A stretch of 64,000 nt of DNA from contig CAIZPP010000185.1 in NCBI GenBank assembly GCA_903934875.1, positions 1 to 64,000 on the forward strand, read 5' to 3'. Below are positions 8,857 through 15,637 of this stretch, one piece after another. The position numbers and the translations under genes were made by a program. This DNA comes from an uncultured Methylococcaceae bacterium. GTDB taxonomy: Bacteria > Pseudomonadota > Gammaproteobacteria > Methylococcales > Methylococcaceae. Position 1 is the first letter of the stretch, and each line of letters starts with the position of its first letter. Under the pieces are notes generated by a model. It ran no database searches, had not been told where the DNA came from, and saw only the letters and a program-made list of their open reading frames with translations.

Positions 8857-9123
8857 TACAGCGTTTTTTCTTAATAACTGATGTTACGCAACCGTGTTGG
8901 CTGTAACCCGGATGTTGTGGAGTGCGGCGACTCGTCGCCACCTTTTGCGTCCAGCGGCGACGAGTCGCCGCACTCCACATGTTGCCATCCACTAGCGATG
9001 ACTACGTAACATCAGTTAATAAAGAAAAATAATAAAGGACACTCGATCAAACCACCCATTGTGTGTGTGCTTTGCAAAATGACACAACACAACAAGTAAC
9101 TATCTAATATTAAAAACGCTGTA
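8857..9123. mobile_element. Family B element (copy B2) split by family A insertion
   Basis: The outer ends are TACAGCGTTTTTTC and AAAAACGCTGTA. After 14 bases it is interrupted at 8878-9015 by a complete family A element flanked by TTAATAA on both sides. The uninterrupted relative at 20534-20657 has a single TTAACAA at the corresponding place. The right end stops three bases before the ATG of the next gene. Confidence 0.8.
8878..9015. mobile_element. Family A miniature element (copy A2) with 7-bp target duplication
   Basis: This 138-bp element starts CTGATGTTACGCA and ends CGTAACATCAG. The 7-bp direct repeat TTAATAA lies immediately outside both ends (8871-8877 and 9016-9022). The core palindrome is the same as in A1 and in the 58658 copy but in reverse orientation. 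It is inserted inside a family B element. Confidence 0.85.
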
Positions 9124-9126
9124 AAC

Positions 9127-10863
9127 ATGAACGCAACATCGCTTATCAAAGACACCCTAGGCTCCAAGCTTTCCTACGAACCGCAAGAACTAAAATTTGG
9201 GACCAGCGGAAGGCGGGGTGAGGTCATCCACCTGACCCAACTGGAAGTTTATCTAAACGCCCTTGCGGAATTGGAATATCTGCAATCGCTACACCTTGAC
9301 GAAGGGGGAATTATCCCAGGTGACGAATTCTTTTTCGGTTTCGATTTGCGCCCGAGTTCCAGCCGCTACGTTGCAGAACACCAAGGCAGGGGGGAACTTG
9401 CCCAGGCTATCGAGAAAGCGGTCCGCGACGCTGGCATGAAGCCGGTCAATCTCGGCCAGATACCGACTCCGGCGTTGGCATTTTTTGCCTTATCCCGTGG
9501 CAAGGGTAGCATAATGGTCACCGGAAGCCACATCCCCTTTGACCGCAATGGCTATAAAACCAATACATCACGCGGCGAGCTGCTGAAAAAGCATGAACTT
9601 CCCATCGGCGAAAAAGTAGGTGAAGTACGGCAAAGGCTGTATGGTCAAGCTTTTGCCGAATCGCTTTTTGACGGGAACGGGCGCTTCAAATCGGGGCATG
9701 CAGAACTACAGCCAGTCGACAACGCCGGTGCCGCATCCTATATCCGCCGCTATGCGGATTTTTTTGACGGTGCAAGCCTGGCAGGATTGCGGCTAGTCGT
9801 TTACCAGCATTCAGCCGTAGGGCGCGACTTGCTCGTGGAAATACTGCGTAAACTAGGTGCCGAGGTGATTGCGGCAGGCCGTAGCGAGACATTCATACCA
9901 ATTGACACCGAGAACATGGACGGGGAACAGCTTGCGACGATCCAGCGCTTGCATGATGAAGCCGCTGCCAACTGCGGGAAGATAGATGCTATCCTGTCAA
10001 CGGATGGCGATACTGACCGGCCCTTGATCCTAGGCGTTGACGGCGGCGAGGTGCGCTTTTTCGGAGGCGATAGAGTGGGCATGGTCACGGCCGAGTTTCT
10101 CGGCGCGGATGCCGTAGTTGTCCCCATCAGTTGCAATGACGCCATAGACTTGGGTGCATTGCAAGACATTACCGCCGCCAAGACCAAGATCGGCTCGCCC
10201 TTTGTCATCGCCGGCATGGAGCAGGCCATCGCCAAGGGCAAACGCGCCGTCTGCGGCTTTGAAGCCAACGGGGGATTCCTGACCGGGAGCGACATCGTCC
10301 GCAACGGCAAAACCTTGGCCGCCTTGCCCACCCGCGATGCGATGCTGCCTATCCTGGCCGTGCTCTTTGCGGCCAAAGAGAAACAATTGCCCTTGTGCCA
10401 ACTGTTTGAACTATTGCCAAAACGCTACAGTTCCGCCGCCTTGCTGAAGGCATTCCCGCGCAGCATCAGCCAAAAAATCGTCAACCGGTTCTCGCCATCC
10501 GATGCACGGGTTACCGAAGTTGCTATCGAGCCGGGTGCCGCTGCGCTGCTGGATGAACATGGCGCAAAACTCAATGATTCCGCTGCCGTTAGGGAGTCCA
10601 TCGAAGCCACCGTTGTAGAACTGGAGGATTTGTTCACGCAAGACTTGGGGTTTGGGAGTATCATTCGCATCAATTATTTGGATGGGGTGCGCATCTACTT
10701 CGACAATGGGGATGTGGCCCATCTCCGACCCTCGGGCAATGCCGACGAGTTGCGCATTTATGCTGTAGCTGATACCCAGACCCGTGCCAATGCCATCGTC
10801 AAGCTGGCTGTCGCAGAACCCGCAGGGATTTTCCGGCGTATGGAACAGCGGGTAAACGCTTAA
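9127..10863 (+). CDS. Phosphohexomutase (phosphoglucomutase/phosphomannomutase family)
   Basis: The 578-aa product interconverts hexose 1- and 6-phosphates. The phospho-serine loop TGSHIPFDRNG (Ser134) is present, as are the metal loop DGDTDRP (about 295) and the sugar-specificity loop FEANGGFLTG. The C-terminal phosphate-binding region includes LRPSGNADELRIYA. The FGTSGRRG N-terminal motif is intact. It is longer than bacterial PgmA/ManB proteins and the sugar preference cannot be told from sequence alone. No Shine-Dalgarno is visible, because the 5' leader is entirely family B element, whose last base is three nucleotides before the ATG. Confidence 0.88.
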   Translation: MNATSLIKDTLGSKLSYEPQELKFGTSGRRGEVIHLTQLEVYLNALAELEYLQSLHLDEGGIIPGDEFFFGFDLRPSSSRYVAEHQGRGELAQAIEKAVRDAGMKPVNLGQIPTPALAFFALSRGKGSIMVTGSHIPFDRNGYKTNTSRGELLKKHELPIGEKVGEVRQRLYGQAFAESLFDGNGRFKSGHAELQPVDNAGAASYIRRYADFFDGASLAGLRLVVYQHSAVGRDLLVEILRKLGAEVIAAGRSETFIPIDTENMDGEQLATIQRLHDEAAANCGKIDAILSTDGDTDRPLILGVDGGEVRFFGGDRVGMVTAEFLGADAVVVPISCNDAIDLGALQDITAAKTKIGSPFVIAGMEQAIAKGKRAVCGFEANGGFLTGSDIVRNGKTLAALPTRDAMLPILAVLFAAKEKQLPLCQLFELLPKRYSSAALLKAFPRSISQKIVNRFSPSDARVTEVAIEPGAAALLDEHGAKLNDSAAVRESIEATVVELEDLFTQDLGFGSIIRINYLDGVRIYFDNGDVAHLRPSGNADELRIYAVADTQTRANAIVKLAVAEPAGIFRRMEQRVNA

Positions 10864-10866
10864 AAT

Positions 10867-10901
10867 CCCCCTACCCCCCTTTGTAAAAGGGGGGTAGGGG
10901 G
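10867..10901 (+). terminator. Strong hairpin after phosphohexomutase gene
   Basis: A 16-bp GC-rich stem (CCCCCTACCCCCCTTT paired with its complement) has a three-base loop and lies four bases after the stop codon. Joining the right flank of the adjacent family C element back on (GGTAGGGGGATT at 11030) gives a longer perfect palindrome beginning AATCCCCC. The original hairpin has therefore been split by the insertion. Confidence 0.6.
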
Positions 10902-11029
10902 TGTGATTAAAAGTGATGCAGACGAATCGGGAGGTTGTTGAATTCACACCGGGAGTGCAAGGCCTGCCTTGCCTTTAGTTGCTCTCGCAAGGCAGGCCTT
11001 GCACTCCCGCATCACTTTTAATCGCACCC
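10902..11029. mobile_element. Family C element (copy C1) with 9-bp duplication
   Basis: The ends are TGTGATTAAAAGTGATGC and GCATCACTTTTAATCGCACC, with an inner palindrome of GGGAGTGCAAGGCCTGCCTT arms. GGTAGGGGG occurs directly on both sides (10893-10901 and 11030-11038), which fits a 9-bp target duplication. The second copy is at 62976-63106. It is non-coding and is inserted in the terminator hairpin of the preceding gene. Confidence 0.8.
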
Positions 11030-11073
11030 GGTAGGGGGATTCCTTAGAATGACATTTTGCCACGGATCAACAT

Positions 11074-11916
11074 ATGCTCAGTTACCGCCACGGCTTCCAT
11101 GCCGGTCATCATGCCGACGTTTTCAAACACATCATCCTGACCCGCTTGGTGCTGTCCCTGCTCAACAAGGAAAAACCGTTTTTCTATCTGGATACCCATT
11201 CCGGTGCCGGTCGCTATAACCTGCAATCGGCTATGGCACGGAAAAACCGGGAATATGAGAGCGGCATTATCCGCCTCTTCGGCGCGGAAGGGGTTTCTGA
11301 TGAGGTGAAAGCATATCTGCAAATCGTGCGAGCGGAAAACCCCAGCAATGACTTGCAATTCTATCCGGGGTCGCCACGATTCGTGCGGCATTTTCTCAGA
11401 CCCAAGGACCGCATGGTCCTGTGCGAACTGCATCCAAATGAGGTGGAAAACCTGGCCGCCGAATTTGCCGGTGACCGGCAAGTCAAAGTTGAACACCTAG
11501 ATGGTTACGCGGGAATTAAAGCACTCCTGCCCCCTGCCGAACGGCGCGGACTGGTCCACATCGACCCGGCGTTCGAACTTCAAGACGAAAGGCACCGCCT
11601 ATTGGATGCGCTGAAAGAAGGCTACCGGCGCTGGCCCACGGGAATTTTCGCCATCTGGTATCCGCTACAGGATCGTTTCGTGACGGACGACTTCCTGCGC
11701 CGCTTGAAACGCAGTGGCATCCAGAAAATCCTGCTGGCGGAGTTTTCCATCCTCAACCCCGATGAGACCTTGCGCCTGATTGGCAGCGGCATGGTCATCA
11801 TCAACCCGCCTTGGCAACTCGACGAACAGTTGCGCGGTCTGCTTCCTTGGCTGTGGAAGCAACTGGCTGTGGAGGGCCAGGGCGGCTATAAAGTGGAATG
11901 GTTGGTGGGGGAATAA
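11074..11916 (+). CDS. rlmJ: 23S rRNA (adenine2030-N6)-methyltransferase
   Basis: The 280-aa SAM-dependent enzyme methylates A2030 of 23S rRNA. The family is recognised from the N-terminal MLSYRHGFHAGHHADVFKH and YLDTHSGAGRYNL, the SAM-binding motif I. The catalytic motif IV, usually D-P-P-(Y/F)-E, reads IDPAFE here. The second proline is replaced by alanine, but the catalytic Asp and the aromatic residue remain. Length is normal. It is a single gene between family C and decayed toxin-antitoxin sequence. Confidence 0.93.
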   Translation: MLSYRHGFHAGHHADVFKHIILTRLVLSLLNKEKPFFYLDTHSGAGRYNLQSAMARKNREYESGIIRLFGAEGVSDEVKAYLQIVRAENPSNDLQFYPGSPRFVRHFLRPKDRMVLCELHPNEVENLAAEFAGDRQVKVEHLDGYAGIKALLPPAERRGLVHIDPAFELQDERHRLLDALKEGYRRWPTGIFAIWYPLQDRFVTDDFLRRLKRSGIQKILLAEFSILNPDETLRLIGSGMVIINPPWQLDEQLRGLLPWLWKQLAVEGQGGYKVEWLVGE

Positions 11917-12027
11917 TCCCTACTTTCCTAGTACATTTCACCGTTGTTTTTGGATGAAATTAGTTGACTTTTTTATTTGGCAGGAATTAAACTCGATTAC
12001 GCAGATACAAAATACTGAAAGAATGAT

Positions 12028-12328
12028 ATGCAGAACGAGCAGATTGAGACTATTGTTAGAGATTTGAAAGCGGCAAACCTGATCAAAGCACCAAGCAAAT
12101 GGGAAACAGCATCGGGAAGACGTAGACATCCGCTCACTCGCGGAAAGCCTAAAGTCCTATGGCTTCACAACCTATGATGCTTTGCATCTGGCCTGTGCGA
12201 AGCAAGCGAGTGTTGATGTCTTTCTTACCACCGACGACAAATTAATCAAGCGAGCGCAACGCTATTCCAATATTATTATGCTCAATGTTAGAAACCCATT
12301 AAGCTGGCTGCAAGCGGTTTTATACTAA
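12028..12328 (+). pseudogene. Decayed toxin-antitoxin pair (antitoxin head, PIN toxin tail)
   Basis: A short frame at 12028 (MQNEQIETIVRDLKAANLIK) looks like the start of an antitoxin. From about 12116, in another frame, the C-terminal 70 residues of a PIN-domain (VapC-type) toxin can be read: FTTYDALHLACAKQASVDVF, then TTDDKLIKRA, ending at 12328. The PIN metal-ligand positions in YDALH and TTDDK are visible. The toxin N-terminus and its first acidic residue are missing, and the two parts are out of frame. An internal deletion near 12110 is the likely cause. Confidence 0.7.
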
Positions 12329-12535
12329 ATGAACGCTCAACTAATGACTTTGGAAGAAATACGAAAAGTTGGCCTTGACTTGTTAAATGAACGTTTGGGG
12401 GCTGTTGGTACAATCAGATTTATCCAACAGACTGAAAATGGCTGGGGTGATTACACGACAGAGCGTGAAAAGTGGTTAGGGAACCCTGAGCTTTCTACGC
12501 TTTACGATGCAATTAAAGCCACACAAAATGAATAG
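12329..12535 (+). CDS. Small protein beside PIN remnant, probable accessory or antitoxin
   Basis: This is a 68-aa soluble protein (MNAQLMTLEEIRKVGLDLLN at the start, YTTEREKWLGNP in the second half). Its ATG follows the stop codon of the PIN remnant with no gap, so it was once translated with the toxin. Similar short proteins occur next to PIN toxins in cyanobacteria and proteobacteria, from memory. The frame is intact even though the neighbour has decayed. Function unknown. Confidence 0.6.
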   Translation: MNAQLMTLEEIRKVGLDLLNERLGAVGTIRFIQQTENGWGDYTTEREKWLGNPELSTLYDAIKATQNE

Positions 12536-12829
12536 AGCCATAGGTTGCGCTGAGGTACGAAGCGCATCAGAAAAATACGAGGGGTAAAAGCAAGAGCGGT
12601 AACTTCGTCCTTGATGCGTCAGCCCAACGTTCATGCAAATTTGTTTGCACCCCGACGATGAAAGCCAGACCAAGTAGGGTAGGCTGTGGGTACCTTCAAG
12701 GCGTATAATGGTTCGCACAGCGTCCCTACTTTGGATATCGTACTTTCGTGGCAATATGGAAGGCAGAAGAAACGGTCGAAAATAATCCCTAACAAGAGAT
12801 TCTCATTGCATTAAACAAAGGCAACCACT

Positions 12830-13081
12830 ATGGCACTTTCTATCCATTTACCCCAAACTGTGGAACAATCTCTTAACAATTATTGTGCGAACCATGCCAT
12901 TACCCAAGACCAAGCTATAGAACAGGCATTAGAACAATTTTTATCTACACAATATCAACCTTCCAATGCCTACGAATTGGGGCAAGCGGGGTTCGGTGCA
13001 GACGAAACTCATGCCGGGGACATCGCCCGAAACAGCAAACAATTGCTCAGAAAGAAATTCAGTGGCGAATCTGCTAGTTGA
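12830..13081 (+). CDS. Antitoxin of PIN-type toxin-antitoxin pair
   Basis: The 83-aa product has a predicted N-terminal strand (MALSIHLPQTVEQSLNNYC) followed by helices, as in ribbon-helix-helix DNA-binding antitoxins. A variable C-terminal tail would wrap the toxin. It lies directly upstream of, and overlaps by 20 bp, the PIN-toxin gene. Antitoxins of this type normally repress their own promoter. No clear operator was picked out in the 290 bp upstream, which otherwise holds no gene. Confidence 0.72.
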   Translation: MALSIHLPQTVEQSLNNYCANHAITQDQAIEQALEQFLSTQYQPSNAYELGQAGFGADETHAGDIARNSKQLLRKKFSGESAS

Positions 13082-13472
13082 CACGGGCTTTCTAGTTGCT
13101 TTATATATTCGCCGCGACGCACTGCATACGCAAGCCATCCGTTTCTTACATAATAATCGTGCTGCATTATTGACCATTCCACTAGTCATTACAGAAACCT
13201 GCTATTTTCTCGATGCCAAGGGAAAGCAAGAACTGCTCAAATGGGTGAGCTTTGGCGGTATGAAAGTCATCGATATCCCGGCTAACGCTTATCTCAGTAT
13301 TGCAGGATACCTGGAAAAATATTCCGACCAAGATTTAGATTTCACCGATGCTGCAATGATTTGGCTGGCGAATTCGTATAAAGTGCGACACATTCTGACT
13401 GTGGATCAAACCGATTTTTCTGTATTTCGGCTATGGGGAGGTTTGCCGTTTGAATTAGTGGATTGGAATTGA
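13062..13472 (+). CDS. PIN-domain ribonuclease toxin
   Basis: The 136-aa product has the four acidic positions expected of a PIN nuclease: Asp in ANLLVDTGFLVAL, Glu in PLVITETCYFL, Asp in DLDFTDAAMIWLA and Asp in TVDQTDFSVF. VapC-like toxins cut tRNA or other RNA and are held by the cognate antitoxin. The frame is open further upstream, but no ATG fits. The GTG at 13062, just before ANLLVDTG, gives the normal family length and a 20-bp overlap with the antitoxin gene, which implies coupled translation. Confidence 0.82.
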   Translation: MANLLVDTGFLVALYIRRDALHTQAIRFLHNNRAALLTIPLVITETCYFLDAKGKQELLKWVSFGGMKVIDIPANAYLSIAGYLEKYSDQDLDFTDAAMIWLANSYKVRHILTVDQTDFSVFRLWGGLPFELVDWN

Positions 13473-13673
13473 TATGCAGATTTCGGCATCCCTGCCGAAA
13501 TGACGGGTTTCGGTCTACTTGTGTATAGCGACGAGCGTGGGTACGATAAATGGTTCCCAACGAGGTTACGCTAACGATGCGGTTCGTTCCTCACCCCCCG
13601 GTCGAATAAATACGTTGCTTGGTTTATTTGTGCCAGCCCTTGTGACCCCGCTTGAGTTAATTGGAGAACTACC

Positions 13674-13841
13674 GTGAAACCCGATCCTACAATTGATGCC
13701 ATTCGTGAAGTGCGTCATCAAATCTCAGAATCCTTCAATCATGATATTAGGAAATTGGTGGAACATTACTGCACACGTCAAGAAAGACATCCTGAAAAAG
13801 TACTTTCTCGCAACGAAAAAAAACCTTGTGCAGAGACTTAG
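13674..13841 (+). CDS. Small conserved-looking protein, 55 aa
   Basis: A GTG start at 13674, preceded by GGAG at 13663-13666, opens a 55-codon frame beginning VKPDPTIDAIREVRHQISES and ending at a TAG at 13841. The DPxIDxIRxVRHxIS pattern is one I recognise from short proteins of unknown function that often sit near toxin-antitoxin genes. It is strongly charged and has no membrane segment. I have no function to propose. Confidence 0.6.
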   Translation: MKPDPTIDAIREVRHQISESFNHDIRKLVEHYCTRQERHPEKVLSRNEKKPCAET

Positions 13842-13931
13842 TCCGGTAGGACCGTAGGGCGGAACCATGGACGGGTTCCGCAGAATGGTAGCTGTTATCG
13901 GCAAAGGATTGCCGGACTTATGGCGTTCGTT

Positions 13932-13994
13932 TTGGAGTGTCAAGGCTTGCCTTGACAGGCAAAGCGAGCTTTGCCACTCCAATGCGTAACGTCA
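13932..13994. mobile_element. Right part of a family A-related element
   Basis: A palindromic interior (TTTGGAGTGTCAAGGC and GCTTTGCCACTCCAA) leads into a family A-like end, GCGTAACGTCAG, at 13983-13994. The same interior is found in the complete relative at 35490-35617. No left end was identified here, so this copy appears truncated. Confidence 0.55.
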
Positions 13995-14008
13995 GATAGT
14001 AAGGCGCA

Positions 14009-14115
14009 GAAGGCCGGAATAAAGCTGCCCCGGCGGGCGTTTTCGGCGAAGTAAGCCGCATTTGTCGAGAGTGCTCTTGCCGGAAACGCCCGTAACCGGA
14101 CTTATTCTGGCCTAC
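14009..14115. repeat. Family D palindromic element (copy D1)
   Basis: It starts near AAGGCCGGAATAA and ends TTATTCTGGCCTAC, with subsidiary pairing of GCGGGCGTTTTCGGC and GCCGGAAACGCCCG. Relatives are at 31776-31869, inside a gene, and in part at 54768-54806. It lies between the small protein at 13674 and the EAL gene, and fills the gap together with the family A-related fragment. Confidence 0.65.
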
Positions 14116-14133
14116 GATGGGTAACTATGACAC

Positions 14134-14901
14134 TCACCTGCTGGCAAACGAAGTCCCGTTCAGATCGGGTATGTGGAACGTGGGGATATTCTCAAACATG
14201 GGCTTGGCGAATAGGTGGCCTTGGTACAGATTCACGCCTAGGTCGGAGAACCAGGCAAATTCGTCTATGGTCTCCACTCCCTCAACGACAAAGTCTATGC
14301 CAAGATCAACGCATACCTGCGCGATGGCACGAACGATGGCCTGCCTTGGGCCATGGGATTGAATGTCTCTTACCAAGCTCATATCCAGCTTAACTATATC
14401 CGGCTGGAACTCGGAAAGCATGGTCAGGCCAGAGTAGCCAGCTCCGAAATCATCAATTGCTAGCCCCACTCCGACCCGGCGGTATTCGTTTACAACCTTT
14501 GCGAAGCAGGCATGGTTGTCAATCACTTCGGATTCAGTCACCTCGACGATGATTCGACTCAGAGGGAATGAATGCTTATTTGCCGCCTCAATCATGGAAT
14601 CTAAGCCAATAGCCACATTCAAGACCGCGCTGGGGAGACAGTTGAGGTTCAAATGGGTCTGCACCCCTATTCGAGCCGCAACCTCAATAGCCTTGCTTCT
14701 ACAAGCCGCATCAAACGCTGACATCCGGTCGCCTGAGTACCGACTAATAACTTGAGAGGCAGACTCGTTGTTCAAACCACGCACAAGTGCCTCGTGGGAA
14801 TGAACTACCCGCGCATGAGTATCGACAATCGGCTGGAATGCAAATGAAAAGTCCGCAGTGCTGACACCATGATCGACGGTGGACGGCAAGCTATCACTCA
14901 T
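14134..14901 (-). CDS. EAL-domain c-di-GMP phosphodiesterase, partner of BLUF protein
   Basis: This 255-aa stand-alone EAL domain carries the catalytic residues of active enzymes: EALVRG, the Asn in LNLNCLP, VEVTESEV, IDDFGAGYSGL, VKLDMSLV and VVEGVET. It hydrolyses c-di-GMP to pGpG. Its ATG shares one base with the TAA of the BLUF gene upstream (TAATG), so it is made together with the photoreceptor. In proteins such as BlrP1 the two domains are fused. Here they are separate chains, which suggests that a complex carries out light control. Confidence 0.88.
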   Translation of the reverse strand: MSDSLPSTVDHGVSTADFSFAFQPIVDTHARVVHSHEALVRGLNNESASQVISRYSGDRMSAFDAACRSKAIEVAARIGVQTHLNLNCLPSAVLNVAIGLDSMIEAANKHSFPLSRIIVEVTESEVIDNHACFAKVVNEYRRVGVGLAIDDFGAGYSGLTMLSEFQPDIVKLDMSLVRDIQSHGPRQAIVRAIAQVCVDLGIDFVVEGVETIDEFAWFSDLGVNLYQGHLFAKPMFENIPTFHIPDLNGTSFASR

Positions 14902-15353
14902 TAGGCATCCCCCATCAGCCGCGTTCGCCAGCGACCTTGGGCAAAGGCGGACAACAGCTTCTTAGCCCGACCTGGCTGAAGATTAGACAGAGAATTACCC
15001 TGCTGAAAGAAATCGCTAAACCCTTCGATAGTCTCCAATTCGGACGATTCGATTTCTGCAAACCCCATCGTCCAATCACCAAATGCGCGTTGCGCAATCG
15101 GTTCTTGAATGATCTTTGTCACGTTCCTATGACGCGAGTCGGAAGAAATGTGCGTGAATAAAGCCATCAACGTCGCTTCGTCACCTTCCAATACCTGAAA
15201 GAAGCTACCCGAAGCATATAGCAGCATGCCGGTTACCGATTTTAGCGAATTATTACGCCGCGCAACCTGCAAAATCGTTTTGAGATCGGATGCGGTGAAC
15301 TCCATGACAGCAGTGCTGGCGTAGATAATATGCGTCAATTTATCTGCGTTCAT
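14901..15353 (-). CDS. BLUF blue-light photoreceptor
   Basis: The 150-aa product has an N-terminal BLUF fold that binds FAD. The photoactive residues are visible: Tyr in THIIYAST, Asn in ARRNNSLKSVTGMLLY, Gln in GSFFQVLEGD, and Trp/Met in FGDWTMGF. A short helical C-terminal extension follows. The start at 15353 has GAGGAG just upstream, although the frame is open 15 codons further. It is the first gene of a two-gene operon with the EAL phosphodiesterase. The 284 bp upstream of it hold no gene, only presumed promoter sequence that I could not resolve. Confidence 0.88.
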   Translation of the reverse strand: MNADKLTHIIYASTAVMEFTASDLKTILQVARRNNSLKSVTGMLLYASGSFFQVLEGDEATLMALFTHISSDSRHRNVTKIIQEPIAQRAFGDWTMGFAEIESSELETIEGFSDFFQQGNSLSNLQPGRAKKLLSAFAQGRWRTRLMGDA

Positions 15354-15637
15354 CTTACACTCCTCTAACGATGACATGTTTTTCTTGAATGTCATCAAGA
15401 GCTTTTGACAGCGCGTTAGGACTGACGGCAGAACTTACATAAACCGGATAAAGCAATATTCTTCCTCCAAACAATACAGTCTGACAAGTGAGCTAACGCG
15501 ATGCCGGCCTAAAAATAATGAAGGGAATTTAGAAAAAAGCATATCTGACATAATCCCTTACGTCAATTTTCGCAGCAAACAACTAAGTAAATAAGCTATA
15601 TTCGAACGGATAACATCCCTGTAAGGGGTGTTATCTG

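Larger units (their letters stand above)
8484..9123. repeat. Compound B-middle-B repeat, copy 1 (interrupted by family A)
   Basis: Two family B elements (8484-8605 and 8857-9123) bracket a middle segment of about 250 bp. The whole arrangement recurs in reverse orientation at 20534-20989. Shared landmarks in the middle include a GTATAATAATACGC-like palindrome, the CCCTCAA segment, GTAAGCCGTA and GGAGTCCCGATTT next to the second B end. No convincing coding frame was seen in it. The stretch between lpxH and the phosphohexomutase gene contains only this repeat. Confidence 0.75.

Noticed and set aside
12476-12754. 92-codon minus-strand frame upstream of the PIN toxin-antitoxin pair
   Set aside because: No domain, no ribosome site, and it overlaps the end of the 68-aa gene at 12329.
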